Below, piece after piece: positions 31,660 through 39,625 of a stretch of 39,625 bases of DNA. The stretch spans positions 1 through 39,625 of the forward strand of contig CANGFO010000019.1 of NCBI GenBank assembly GCA_947453195.1, given 5' to 3'. The position numbers were made by a program, and so were the translations under genes. Source of the stretch: Flavobacteriaceae bacterium. Lineage in GTDB: Bacteria > Bacteroidota > Bacteroidia > Flavobacteriales > Flavobacteriaceae. Positions within the stretch are counted from its first letter, which is position 1. Every line of letters begins with the position of its first letter. Under the pieces are notes generated by a model. It worked only from the letters and a program-made list of their open reading frames with translations, was not told the DNA's origin and did not search any database.

Positions 31660-33636
31660 TTAAAGTAAATTTTCGTCTACTAAATTTGGTAGGGTTACTT
31701 TTAACAACGGTTGCGCTTCCATCGCTCTTTTAATTGCAAAAATTGCTCCTTCATTTCGTGCCCAACTTCTTCTTGAAATTCCGTTGTTGACATCCCAAAA
31801 AAGCATTGATTCCAATCGTTTGGATGCTTCTTTCGTACCGTCTAGTACCATTCCGAAACCTCCGTTGATTACTTCGCCCCAGCCAACGCCACCACCATTA
31901 TGAATGGAAACCCAAGTTGCGCCACGGAAGCTGTCTCCAATAACATTTTGAATTGCCATATCGGCAGTAAAACGAGAACCATCATAAATGTTGGAAGTTT
32001 CTCTATAAGGAGAATCTGTTCCGGAAACGTCGTGGTGATCGCGACCCAAAATAACATAACCAATTTCACCTTGAGCAATAGCTTGGTTAAACGCTTCAGC
32101 AATTTTCATCCTTCCTTCGGCATCGGCATATAGAATTCGCGCTTGCGAACCAACGACCAATTTATTTTCTTGAGCACCTTTAATCCATTGGATATTATCG
32201 GCCATTTGCTGTTGAATTTCTTCCGGTGAATTTTGCATCATTGCTTCTAATACATCACAAGCAATTTGATCCGTTTTAGCTAAATCATCCGGATTTCCGG
32301 ATGCGCAAACCCATCTAAAAGGGCCAAATCCATAGTCAAAACACATCGGTCCCATAATGTCTTGAACATAACTGTTGTATTTAAAATCGATATGGTTTTC
32401 TGCAAAAACATCAGCGCCAGCTCTTGATGCTTCCAATAAAAAGGCATTTCCATAATCAAAGAAATAGGTACCTTTTGCCGTGTGCTTATTAATTGCTGTT
32501 GCATGACGACGTAAGGTTTTTTGAACTTCCGCTTTGAATTTTTCGGGATTATTAGCCATTAATTCATTCGATTCTTCGAAGCTATATCCCATTGGATAAT
32601 AACCACCAGCCCAAGGATTATGAAGTGATGTTTGATCGGAACCCAAATCTATAGTTACATTTTCTTGATCCAATCGTTCCCATACATCCACCACATTTCC
32701 TAAATAGGCAATCGAAACAACTTCTTTATTTTCTAATGCTGTTTTAACCCTCGGAACCAACTTTTCAATGTCGTCAATAATTTCGTTTATCCAACCTTGC
32801 GAATGTCTAATGTGGGTAATCTTCGGATTTACTTCGGCACAAATGGTTACACAACCTGCAATGTTTCCAGCTTTTGGTTGCGCCCCCGACATTCCCCCTA
32901 ATCCTGAAGTTACAAATAAGCCACCTTTAGGGGATTTTTTTATTTTTCTAAATCCGTTTAAAACCGTAATGGTAGTTCCGTGAACAATTCCTTGCGGACC
33001 GATATACATATAACTTCCAGCTGTCATTTGGCCGTATTGAGAAACCCCTAATGCATTCATTTTTTCCCAATCATCTGGTTTAGAATAATTTGGTATCACC
33101 ATGCCGTTTGTAACAACTACTCTTGGCGCCTCTTTGTGTGAAGGAAATAAACCCATTGGATGCCCAGAATACATGACCAAAGTTTGTTCGTCGGTCATCT
33201 GGGCTAAATAGCTCATGGTTAACCGGTATTGTGCCCAGTTTTGGAACACCGCGCCATTACCACCATAGGTAATTAATTCGTGTGGATGTTGTGCCACAGC
33301 ATGATCCAAGTTGTTTTGAATCATTAACATGATGGCTTTTGCCTGCTCGCTTTTTCCAGGATATTCTGAAATAGGACGTGCAAATATTTTATAATCTGGT
33401 CTATAACGGTACATGTAAATCCGACCGTAGGTTTCTAATTCTTGTTTGAATTCAGGTAATAAAGTGGCATGCTGTTTAGCATCAAAATAACGCAAGGCAT
33501 TTTTTAAGGCTAGTTTTTTTTCTTCGGCAGAAAGAATCTCTTTTCGCTTCGGCGCATGATTTATTTCTGTTTCATAAGGTTTTACATTCGGTAATTCGGA
33601 TGGAATTCCTTGTAGTATTTCTTCTTTGAAAGTCAT
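31660..33636 (-). CDS. hutU: Urocanate hydratase, long form
   Basis: HutU converts urocanate to imidazolonepropionate in histidine breakdown, using tightly bound NAD+ as electrophile. The 658-residue protein has the conserved segments YGGNGAVFQNWAQYR, MYSGHPMGLFPS, SGLGGMSGAQPKA, GYYPMGYSF, the Cys region DYGFGPFRWVCASG and GRDHHDVSGTDSPYRE. It is about 100 residues longer than Pseudomonas HutU (near 557) and closer in length to animal UROC1 and other Bacteroidota forms. Other hut genes (hutH, hutI, hutG) are not in the window. It starts 2 bases after the stop of the PH-like membrane protein gene, so the two are cotranscribed. Confidence 0.95.
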   Translation of the reverse strand: MTFKEEILQGIPSELPNVKPYETEINHAPKRKEILSAEEKKLALKNALRYFDAKQHATLLPEFKQELETYGRIYMYRYRPDYKIFARPISEYPGKSEQAKAIMLMIQNNLDHAVAQHPHELITYGGNGAVFQNWAQYRLTMSYLAQMTDEQTLVMYSGHPMGLFPSHKEAPRVVVTNGMVIPNYSKPDDWEKMNALGVSQYGQMTAGSYMYIGPQGIVHGTTITVLNGFRKIKKSPKGGLFVTSGLGGMSGAQPKAGNIAGCVTICAEVNPKITHIRHSQGWINEIIDDIEKLVPRVKTALENKEVVSIAYLGNVVDVWERLDQENVTIDLGSDQTSLHNPWAGGYYPMGYSFEESNELMANNPEKFKAEVQKTLRRHATAINKHTAKGTYFFDYGNAFLLEASRAGADVFAENHIDFKYNSYVQDIMGPMCFDYGFGPFRWVCASGNPDDLAKTDQIACDVLEAMMQNSPEEIQQQMADNIQWIKGAQENKLVVGSQARILYADAEGRMKIAEAFNQAIAQGEIGYVILGRDHHDVSGTDSPYRETSNIYDGSRFTADMAIQNVIGDSFRGATWVSIHNGGGVGWGEVINGGFGMVLDGTKEASKRLESMLFWDVNNGISRRSWARNEGAIFAIKRAMEAQPLLKVTLPNLVDENLL

Positions 33637-33638
33637 TT

Positions 33639-34082
33639 TTATATTTTTTCTAAGATAATATTAGGATTGATTTTTTGTAATTCGGTTATAAATAACGCTT
33701 CCTCTTCAGGTGTTATATATAAATCGTTTAGATGTTTTGTGAAAATAATTAATCCGTTTGTGGATGTCCCAAATTTATTAAATCCACTCCACATTGTTTC
33801 ACCTTTTCTTACTTTATATATTTTATTTATGTCGGTTTTATAAACCGTAAAAATTATTTTAATTAGAAGAAAATTCCCTTCAATAGTTATTCTTAATTTT
33901 AGAATAGATACTACTAAAAGGGATATAATAATTGCAAAAATACTTTCCATTACAATAAAGGGATAGAATCCATTTTTAGTAAATAAAATTAATAAGGGCA
34001 TAAGTAACAAAAGGAGAAATAAAAAAATATAAATCAGCCGAAATGTGCTGTCTAATTTTTTTGATTTGAAATTGATTACCAT
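33639..34082 (-). CDS. Bacterial PH-domain-like membrane protein
   Basis: A 147-residue protein with two adjacent membrane helices (about 15-35 and 40-62) followed by a beta-rich domain resembling bacterial PH domains of the PH_6 type: ITIEGNFLLIKIIF, the loop around GFNKFGTSTNGLIIF and the closing helix TPEEEALFITELQKINPN. The role of these proteins is unknown; the PH-like domain faces the cytoplasm by topology. The gene is 42 bases after the DUF5522 gene and 2 bases before hutU. Confidence 0.72.
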   Translation of the reverse strand: MVINFKSKKLDSTFRLIYIFLFLLLLLMPLLILFTKNGFYPFIVMESIFAIIISLLVVSILKLRITIEGNFLLIKIIFTVYKTDINKIYKVRKGETMWSGFNKFGTSTNGLIIFTKHLNDLYITPEEEALFITELQKINPNIILEKI

Positions 34083-34124
34083 AGCATTTTGTTTTTTTAA
34101 ATAAATACTCTTAAAATACTTAAG

Positions 34125-34301
34125 TTATTTTTTAATTGCACCTGTTTTTTTGTCGAATCCGTAGGGACAATGACGACAGCCACTTCGGCAGCAATTGCCG
34201 CGTTTTAAGTGGTATTTCTCAGTAAATACCTTATAGCCTTCTGGTGCAAGATAATAATCTTCGCCTTCAATAAGTTTTACTTCTTCTTTGTCTTCCTTCA
34301 T
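34125..34301 (-). CDS. Small Cys-rich DUF5522 protein
   Basis: A 58-residue protein matching DUF5522: EGEDYYLAPEGYKVFTEKYH followed by LKRGNCCRSGCRHCPYGFD. Four Cys in the pattern CC-x3-C-x2-C suggest a metal or Fe-S site. The family is small, widespread in Bacteroidota and elsewhere, and of unknown function. An exact -7 box (TAAATTTG) ends 5 bases before the ATG, so the mRNA is nearly leaderless. It may head an operon with the PH-like protein and hutU. Confidence 0.88.
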   Translation of the reverse strand: MKEDKEEVKLIEGEDYYLAPEGYKVFTEKYHLKRGNCCRSGCRHCPYGFDKKTGAIKK

Positions 34302-34306
34302 AGCTA

Positions 34307-34314
34307 CAAATTTA
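34307..34314 (-). promoter_or_regulatory. Promoter -7 box for the DUF5522 gene
   Basis: TAAATTTG on the minus strand is an exact TANNTTTG box whose predicted start of transcription falls at or next to the ATG at 34301. Confidence 0.6.
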
Positions 34315-34319
34315 GCAAC

Positions 34320-34345
34320 TTAGAAATACTATTTTGCATTTCTAA
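34320..34345. promoter_or_regulatory. Inverted repeat between divergent promoters
   Basis: TTAGAAAT (34320-34327) and ATTTCTAA (34338-34345) are separated by 10 bases, between the divergent DUF5522 and desulfhydrase-like genes. A regulator binding here could act on both promoters, but the words are simple and AT-rich. Confidence 0.35.
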
Positions 34346-34404
34346 TTAATAATTTTTTGTATTAAAATTACTTTAAATTCTATTTAAATAGGGCTAACGA
34401 TTCG

Positions 34405-34412
34405 TAACTTTG
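34405..34412 (+). promoter_or_regulatory. Promoter -7 box for the desulfhydrase-like gene
   Basis: TAACTTTG is an exact TANNTTTG box. The predicted start is near 34418, about 10 bases before the TTG start codon. Confidence 0.6.
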
Positions 34413-34427
34413 TAAAAAATAAATGAA

Positions 34428-35330
34428 TTGGAAGTTTTAACCCAAGAAATACAAGTTGACAATGCTTCGGTAAAGCTATTTATCCGACGTGAAGATTTGA
34501 TTCATCCTTTTGTTTCTGGAAATAAATTTCGTAAATTAAAATACAATTTGCTTCAAGCAAAAAAAGAAAATCAGCACACGTTGCTCACTTTTGGCGGAGC
34601 TTATTCCAATCATATTGCAGCGACAGCATTTGCAGGAAAAGAAAACGGATTTCAAACTGTTGGTGTGATTCGAGGGGAGGAATTGGAAGTTAAAATTCAT
34701 GAAAATCCAACATTGCATTTTGCCCAAGATTGTGGTATGAAATTTGAGTTTGTTTCAAGAGACGCTTATCGATTGAAAGATACTGCCAATTTCGTTGAAA
34801 AATTAAGAGAAAAATACGGATCCTTTTATTTGCTTCCGGAGGGAGGAACAAATGAATTTGCCGTAAATGGATGTGAAGAAATTTTAAACAAGGCCGACGA
34901 AGAATATGATTTTATTTGTTGTGCAGTAGGCACGGGAGGGACTATATCTGGATTGATAAACAATAGTTTTGAAGGACAAAAAGTTTTAGGATTTCCGGCG
35001 TTAAAAGGAGATTTTTTACAAAAAGATATTCGTAATTTTGCCAAAAAAGATAATTTCAGTTTAATAAATGAGTATCATTTTGGTGGATACGGAAAAGTAA
35101 CGAGTGAACTAATTGAATTTATTAATTCGTTTTATAAAAATAATAAAATTCCGTTGGATCCCATTTATACTGGAAAGATGGTTTTTGGCGTTATTGATTT
35201 AGTACAAAAGAATTATTTTCCAAAAAACGCTAAAATTCTTCTTATTCATACCGGAGGATTGCAAGGAGTGGCAGGAATGAACATACAATTGAAAAACAAG
35301 AAATTACAAACAATACAATTTGATGATTAA
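34428..35330 (+). CDS. PLP enzyme of the D-cysteine desulfhydrase / ACC deaminase family
   Basis: A 300-residue fold-type II PLP enzyme. The PLP lysine is Lys33 in SGNKFRKLKYN, followed by the substrate-binding segment TFGGAYSNHIAATA, and the phosphate loop is CAVGTGGTISGLI. Family members release ammonia from D-cysteine (with sulfide) or from 1-aminocyclopropane-1-carboxylate; sequence by eye does not decide, and D-cysteine desulfhydrase is the commoner activity. The start appears to be TTG at 34428: a stop lies upstream in frame, and the nearby ATG at 34423 is in another frame. The 3' end overlaps the next gene by 8 bases. Confidence 0.87.
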   Translation: MEVLTQEIQVDNASVKLFIRREDLIHPFVSGNKFRKLKYNLLQAKKENQHTLLTFGGAYSNHIAATAFAGKENGFQTVGVIRGEELEVKIHENPTLHFAQDCGMKFEFVSRDAYRLKDTANFVEKLREKYGSFYLLPEGGTNEFAVNGCEEILNKADEEYDFICCAVGTGGTISGLINNSFEGQKVLGFPALKGDFLQKDIRNFAKKDNFSLINEYHFGGYGKVTSELIEFINSFYKNNKIPLDPIYTGKMVFGVIDLVQKNYFPKNAKILLIHTGGLQGVAGMNIQLKNKKLQTIQFDD

Positions 35331-36231
35331 GAAAATAGTTTTTGGTTTGACTCTAATTATAGCTACAGCTTGTGGCTCAAATCGCCCTGTTATTGCCTAT
35401 ACAAAAAGTATAAAAAAGCCAGCCAAATCGGCAGCAAAAACTGTGGTTAAGTCAATCCAACCCGTTGCGGAAACTAAACCACTACCTGTAAACACAGGAG
35501 AAACACCTCTTGATAATTCTACAAAAACGGCTAATTCTACCGAAGTTCTTGCTGCTACCACTAGAGTTAAAGTTACCACGGCAATGGTGTTAGAATATAT
35601 TTCGAAATACAAAGAAATTGCTAAGCAAGACATGATTGATTATGGTATTCCGGCAAGTATCACGCTAGGGCAAGGAATCCTAGAATCGGGGGCAGGGACG
35701 GGGCCATTGAGTATCCAAGCCAATAACCATTTTGGAATTAAATGTCATAAAGAATGGACCGGACCAAGCATTAACTATGATGATGATACCGAACAAGAAT
35801 GTTTTAGAAAATATACCGAACCCAATGAATCGTACCGTGATCATTCCTTGTTTTTGACTTCTAGAGAACGGTATTCAAAATTATTTAAATTAGAAAAAGA
35901 CGATTATAAATCTTGGGCACAAGGTTTGAAAGACGCCGGTTATGCTACCGATGTTGCGTATCCAACCAAGCTAATTGGATTGATTGAACGCTATCAATTG
36001 CAAAAATATGACGCCGAAGTATTAGGAAAAGAATATGTTCCTATGGTAGCTACTTCGATTGAAAAGAAACCTTCTGTTGCTGAGCCTTCTGCAGATTTGC
36101 ACGAAGTGATAAAAGGAGATACTTTGTATTCAATTTCAAAAAAATATAACATCTCTGTGGATGATATAAAGAAAAAAAATAATATTCCAGATTTTGGAAT
36201 AGCTATTGGCCAAAAATTAATTGTAAAATAA
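35323..36231 (+). CDS. Glucosaminidase lipoprotein with LysM domain
   Basis: A 302-residue peptidoglycan hydrolase. It has a lipoprotein signal with lipobox ATAC (about residue 17), a Lys/Pro/Thr-rich spacer to about residue 90, a GH73-type N-acetylglucosaminidase domain (about 95-225; [16 protein letters not shown] with the probable catalytic Glu, [30 protein letters not shown]), and a C-terminal LysM repeat (about 257-301; [20 protein letters not shown]). It should act on glycan strands in the periplasm, anchored by lipid. The start used is ATG at 35323, overlapping the previous gene; hemL follows after 20 bases. Confidence 0.92.
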   Translation: MIKKIVFGLTLIIATACGSNRPVIAYTKSIKKPAKSAAKTVVKSIQPVAETKPLPVNTGETPLDNSTKTANSTEVLAATTRVKVTTAMVLEYISKYKEIAKQDMIDYGIPASITLGQGILESGAGTGPLSIQANNHFGIKCHKEWTGPSINYDDDTEQECFRKYTEPNESYRDHSLFLTSRERYSKLFKLEKDDYKSWAQGLKDAGYATDVAYPTKLIGLIERYQLQKYDAEVLGKEYVPMVATSIEKKPSVAEPSADLHEVIKGDTLYSISKKYNISVDDIKKKNNIPDFGIAIGQKLIVK

Positions 36232-36251
36232 AACTTCAGCATACCAATTAT

Positions 36252-37538
36252 ATGTTATACCAAAGAAGTAGTCAGTTGTTTGCTGATGCAGAAAAAGTAA
36301 TTCCAGGTGGAGTGAACTCACCGGTTAGAGCGTTTAAAGGAGTAGGAGGAACACCTATTTTTGTGAAAAGTGCTAAAGGAGCTTATTTATTTGACGAAGA
36401 CGGAAATAAATTAATCGATTACATCAATTCTTGGGGTCCTATGATTTTAGGTCATGCATATCAACCCGTAATTGATGCCATAACTGAAAGAGCTAAAAGC
36501 GGAACTTCTTTTGGAATGCCAACTGAGTTAGAAACCCAAATTGCACAATTGGCGGTTTCAATGGTTCCGAATATTGATAAAATACGCTTTGTAAACTCGG
36601 GTACCGAGGCTTGTATGAGCGCTATTCGTTTGGCTCGCGGATTTACGAATCGAAACAAAATAATAAAATTTGCAGGTTGTTACCACGGTCATTCCGACTC
36701 GTTTTTAATTCAGGCGGGAAGTGGAGCAAGTACATTTGGAACTCCAAATAGTCCAGGAGTTACTCCCGGGACAGCACAAGATACTTTGTTGGTAAATTAC
36801 AATGATTTAGATAGCGTTCGAAATTTATTTGAAGCAAATAAAAACCAAATTGCAGCCTTAATTGTGGAGCCTGTTGCCGGAAACATGGGTTGTGTGTCAC
36901 CGTTACCTGGATTTTTAGAAGGATTAAGAGCACTATGTACAGAAAATAATTCATTGTTGATTTTTGATGAGGTGATGACTGGCTTCCGATTGGCAAAAGG
37001 AGGCGTTCAAGAATTATATAATATCAAGGCAGATATTGTTTGTTTCGGAAAAGTAATTGGAGGTGGTTTGCCTGTGGGTGCTTTTGCTGCAAGAAATGAA
37101 ATCATGAACTATTTAGCTCCGGTTGGGCCTGTGTATCAAGCGGGAACATTATCAGGAAATCCGTTGGCTATGGCTGCCGGATTGGCCATGTTACAAGCAA
37201 TAAATACAGATGCTAATTTATTTGAAAATTTAGATAAAAAGACGGCCTACCTAGAAGCTGGAATACATAAAGTGCTTACTCAAAATGGAGTTGTTTATAC
37301 CATCAATAGAGTTGGGTCTATGATTTCGGTGCATTTTGATGCGAGTCCGGTGGTAGATTTTCAAACAGCTAAAAATGGCGATAATGAAACCTTCAAGAAG
37401 TTTTTTCATGGCTTGTTAAAAGAGGGCGTTTACATTGCACCTTCTGCCTATGAAACTTGGTTTATTACTGATGCGTTAACTTATGAAGATTTAGATTTTA
37501 CTATTAAAGCTATAGATAAAGTTTCGAAGACTTTTTAA
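36252..37538 (+). CDS. hemL: Glutamate-1-semialdehyde 2,1-aminomutase
   Basis: HemL makes 5-aminolevulinate from glutamate-1-semialdehyde in the C5 heme pathway. The 428-residue class III aminotransferase-like protein has [13 protein letters not shown] at the start, [23 protein letters not shown], the Asp in [12 protein letters not shown] and the PLP lysine Lys267 in [15 protein letters not shown]. Length is typical. It is the last gene of a three-gene run and is followed by a strong terminator. Confidence 0.97.
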   Translation: MLYQRSSQLFADAEKVIPGGVNSPVRAFKGVGGTPIFVKSAKGAYLFDEDGNKLIDYINSWGPMILGHAYQPVIDAITERAKSGTSFGMPTELETQIAQLAVSMVPNIDKIRFVNSGTEACMSAIRLARGFTNRNKIIKFAGCYHGHSDSFLIQAGSGASTFGTPNSPGVTPGTAQDTLLVNYNDLDSVRNLFEANKNQIAALIVEPVAGNMGCVSPLPGFLEGLRALCTENNSLLIFDEVMTGFRLAKGGVQELYNIKADIVCFGKVIGGGLPVGAFAARNEIMNYLAPVGPVYQAGTLSGNPLAMAAGLAMLQAINTDANLFENLDKKTAYLEAGIHKVLTQNGVVYTINRVGSMISVHFDASPVVDFQTAKNGDNETFKKFFHGLLKEGVYIAPSAYETWFITDALTYEDLDFTIKAIDKVSKTF

Positions 37539-37560
37539 TACAATATAATTTATACTTAAA

Positions 37561-37590
37561 AAAAACTCCAACAATTTTGTTGGAGTTTTT
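37561..37590 (+). terminator. Rho-independent terminator after hemL
   Basis: The 13-base arms 37561-37573 and 37578-37590 have a CTCCAACA/TGTTGGAG core, a 4-base loop and a trailing T-run. It isolates hemL from the efflux operon. Confidence 0.92.
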
Positions 37591-37645
37591 TTTTCGATTG
37601 ATTAGTAAATAAAATTAATATTTAACAATCAATCAGTTTTTGTCT

Positions 37646-37659
37646 GTAACACTTGTTAC
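37646..37659. promoter_or_regulatory. Palindromic operator candidate upstream of the tolC-like gene
   Basis: GTAAC-ACTT-GTTAC is a perfect palindrome with a 4-base centre, 22 bases upstream of the -7 box. It has the same arms and spacing as the site before tetR at 4851-4864 and resembles the paaE site. Confidence 0.5.
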
Positions 37660-37681
37660 TGTTAAAGACTTTGTAGTAATA

Positions 37682-37689
37682 TATTTTTG
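37682..37689 (+). promoter_or_regulatory. Promoter -7 box of the efflux operon
   Basis: TATTTTTG is an exact TANNTTTG box. The predicted start is about 18 bases before the tolC-like ATG. Confidence 0.6.
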
Positions 37690-37712
37690 CTTCATAATTC
37701 AGATAAATAATT

Positions 37713-39026
37713 ATGAAAAAAACAAAATTGTTCCTTTTAAACGCAACTTTTATTTCTTCCTACTTCGGTTTTAGTCAAGATACCTTGTCTATTTCAAAAA
37801 GTGAATTGTTGCAAAAAGTATCCGAGAAAAATTTACAAATTAAAATTGCCGAGAAAACTTACCAATCTGCCAAATCAGATTACCAACAATCCAATGCGCT
37901 ATTTTTACCCAACATCAATGTTTCACACACCGGAATAGTAACTACTAATCCGTTAATGGCATTTGGATCAAAATTGAATCAGGAAATTTTAACCGCTTCC
38001 GATTTTAATCCTGCCTTATTAAATGATCCTGTTAAAACTCAAAATTTTGCTACCAAATTTGAAATCCAACAACCCTTAATTAATATTGATGGGATTTATG
38101 GGAGACAAGCAGCCAAATCTAAAATGGAAGCCTACCAATTGCAAACAGATAGAACAAAAGAATATCTAGAATTGGAAGTGTCTAAATCTTATATGCAATT
38201 GCAATTGGCTTATAGAGCCGTAAAAGTTTTAGAAAAAGCAAATGCAACTGGGAAGGCCAATTTAAAATTAGTTCAAAACTATTTCCAACAAGGGTTATTG
38301 CAAAAAACAGACTTGTTAAATGTACAGGTTCGTGTTAATGAAATTACAAACCAATTGCAGTATGCAAAAAGTAATATTCAAAATGCATCCGATTATTTAG
38401 CTTTTCTTTTAAATGAAGAAACCAAAGGCAAAACATATAAGCCTTCAGAGGAATTAGAAACTGCTATTTCGGTAGAAACGATAGCTGTTTCTTTATCAGA
38501 AAACAGAAAAGACATTCAAGCAATGAATAAATCAACTACTGCTTATCAAAAAATGTATATGTCAAGTAAGATGAACTTTCTGCCCCGATTAAATGCTTTT
38601 GGAAGTTATGAATTATATGACAAGAATTTCTTAGGTACTTCTGCTAAAGGGTATTTAGTTGGAGCACAATTATCTTGGAATGTTTTTGATGGCTATAAAT
38701 CAATTGGAAAAATGAATAAAGCGAAAGCTGATTTTCAAAAATCCGAAGTTGAAACCGAGCAATATAAAAAACAAAGTCAACTGGAATTAAATAAAACTAA
38801 TCGTCAGTTAATTGATGCTGAAAATAAAGCAAATCTTTCGCAATTAGCTTTTGAACAAGCTCAGGAAGGATATAGAATACGCCAAAATCGTTTCACTCAA
38901 GGTTTAGAAAAAACAACCGATTTGTTACAATCAGAAACTCAAATGATTCAAAAAGAATTAGAACATTTACAAGCGGTATTCGAATATAATTTCACCAAAA
39001 ACTATTTACAATTTTTAACCAAATAA
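37713..39026 (+). CDS. TolC-like outer membrane efflux protein
   Basis: A 437-residue outer membrane factor that forms the exit duct of a tripartite efflux pump. It has a signal peptide (MKKTKLFLLN to about FGFSQ) and two long, mostly helical repeats rich in Gln, Asn and Lys. Each contains the family's typical segments, such as SKSYMQLQLAYRAVKVLEKA and GLLQKTDLLNVQVRVNE in the first and QAQEGYRIRQNRFTQGLEKT in the second. It is followed after 36 bases by the periplasmic adaptor, the usual order in Bacteroidota RND operons. The promoter carries a palindrome shared with the distant tetR. Confidence 0.92.
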   Translation: MKKTKLFLLNATFISSYFGFSQDTLSISKSELLQKVSEKNLQIKIAEKTYQSAKSDYQQSNALFLPNINVSHTGIVTTNPLMAFGSKLNQEILTASDFNPALLNDPVKTQNFATKFEIQQPLINIDGIYGRQAAKSKMEAYQLQTDRTKEYLELEVSKSYMQLQLAYRAVKVLEKANATGKANLKLVQNYFQQGLLQKTDLLNVQVRVNEITNQLQYAKSNIQNASDYLAFLLNEETKGKTYKPSEELETAISVETIAVSLSENRKDIQAMNKSTTAYQKMYMSSKMNFLPRLNAFGSYELYDKNFLGTSAKGYLVGAQLSWNVFDGYKSIGKMNKAKADFQKSEVETEQYKKQSQLELNKTNRQLIDAENKANLSQLAFEQAQEGYRIRQNRFTQGLEKTTDLLQSETQMIQKELEHLQAVFEYNFTKNYLQFLTK

Positions 39027-39062
39027 AACATAATATTAAGTAATAAGATAAGTCAATATATC

Positions 39063-39625
39063 ATGAAAAAAACAATAACTATTCTAACAATATCTACCTT
39101 TTTATTCCTTTCATGTGGAAAAGAAAAAAAAGAAACAGCAGCTAATAATGAACCAGCAATTGCTGTAAAAGTAAACGGAATTTCTGCAGATACTAATGGG
39201 GAATTTGTAACCGCAAGTGGGAAAATAGAAGCCGAAAATAGTGCCAATGTTTCTACTAGAATGATGGGCTATGTTACCAAAGTAAATGTGAAAGTGGGGC
39301 AAAAAGTAAGTGCGGGTCAATTATTAGTAAGTATTAATAATAGTGATTTACAAGCTAAAAAAGCACAAGTAGATGCTTCTATTTTACAAGCTACTGCTGG
39401 ATATAATAATGCTAAAAAAGACTACGAAAGATTTACTACATTATTCAATCAGCAAAGTGCTTCCCAAAAAGAACTAGACGACATGACTTCGCGCTATGAA
39501 ATGGCTAAAGCAGGTTTGGAAGGAGCTAGACAGATGCGTAATGAAGTTATGGCTCAGTTTTCCTATTCTAATATTACGGCGCCATTTTCGGGTGAAGTGA
39601 CAAATACTTTTGTAAAAGAAGGCGA
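39063..39625 (+). CDS. Efflux pump periplasmic adaptor (cut by window end)
   Basis: The first 187 residues of a membrane-fusion protein. It has a lipoprotein signal with lipobox FLSC (Cys at about 18) followed by GKEKKE, then a beta strand and the biotinyl-lipoyl-like half VSTRMMGYVTKVNVKVGQKV and VSAGQLLVSIN. A helical hairpin with coiled-coil character follows (about 95-165; KDYERFTTLFNQQSASQKEL), then the return lipoyl half ITAPFSGEVTN. It would link an inner-membrane transporter, expected next, to the TolC-like protein. The stop lies beyond the window. Confidence 0.9.
   Translation, partial: MKKTITILTISTFLFLSCGKEKKETAANNEPAIAVKVNGISADTNGEFVTASGKIEAENSANVSTRMMGYVTKVNVKVGQKVSAGQLLVSINNSDLQAKKAQVDASILQATAGYNNAKKDYERFTTLFNQQSASQKELDDMTSRYEMAKAGLEGARQMRNEVMAQFSYSNITAPFSGEVTNTFVKEG

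Noticed and set aside
1..39625. CRISPR array, prophage, toxin-antitoxin or restriction/defence system
   Set aside because: No regularly spaced direct repeats and no gene of these families was recognised on either strand.

Overview
The window is AT-rich chromosomal DNA from a member of the Bacteroidota, most likely a Flavobacterium or close relative. The evidence is the gene families present (GSCFA protein, DUF5522, fused E1 alpha/beta 2-oxo acid dehydrogenase, 658-residue urocanate hydratase, a PaaZ with an extra C-terminal domain), the near absence of Shine-Dalgarno sequences, and many exact copies of the Bacteroidota -7 promoter box TANNTTTG upstream of genes. No rRNA, tRNA, CRISPR array, transposase, integrase or phage gene was seen.

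Layout. 1-0.95 kb: two unknown minus-strand genes (a small membrane protein and a secreted protein). 1.3-4.8 kb: housekeeping genes purB (minus), a TrmH-type methyltransferase and a GSCFA protein (plus), and a rhodanese (minus). 4.9-21.9 kb: a TetR regulator followed by one long plus-strand run, paaE-A-B-C-D-G-H-I, an S23-type four-helix ORF, paaJ, paaZ, a PaaF-like crotonase, paaY, then E2, a branched-chain-type aminotransferase and a fused E1, ending at a perfect terminator. 22-23.7 kb: minus-strand accessory genes (DUF4136 lipoprotein, a protein with six regularly spaced cysteines, a membrane coiled-coil protein). 24-28.4 kb: rpsA and pheT, convergent. 28.6-31.5 kb: an aldehyde dehydrogenase, a DUF779 protein and a convergent AraC regulator. 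31.6-34.3 kb: DUF5522, a PH-like membrane protein and hutU (minus). 34.4-37.5 kb: a D-cysteine desulfhydrase/ACC deaminase-like enzyme, a glucosaminidase with LysM, and hemL. 37.7-39.6 kb: the start of an RND/ABC-type efflux operon (TolC-like protein, then a periplasmic adaptor cut by the window end).

How the genes work together. The paa genes cover every step from phenylacetyl-CoA to succinyl-CoA and acetyl-CoA: ring epoxidation (PaaABCDE), isomerisation (PaaG), ring cleavage and oxidation (PaaZ), beta-oxidation (PaaF-like, PaaH, PaaJ) and thioesterase rescue (PaaI, PaaY). No phenylacetate-CoA ligase (PaaK) is present. The same run instead ends in an aminotransferase and a 2-oxo acid dehydrogenase E1/E2, which could in principle make phenylacetyl-CoA from phenylalanine through phenylpyruvate, or could simply be the branched-chain system.

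Most unusual features. (1) Many gene junctions of the paa run are filled by short word-repeat spacers, several of which are imperfect inverted repeats spanning the whole junction; related words have spread into the coding regions of PaaH, E2 and E1. (2) The S23-type ORF between paaI and paaJ is bracketed by inverted copies of such a spacer, like an rRNA intervening sequence but inside a protein-coding operon. (3) One palindrome, (C/G)TAAC-N4-GTTA(G/C), was found only in front of tetR, paaE and tolC, suggesting one TetR regulon joining aromatic catabolism and efflux.
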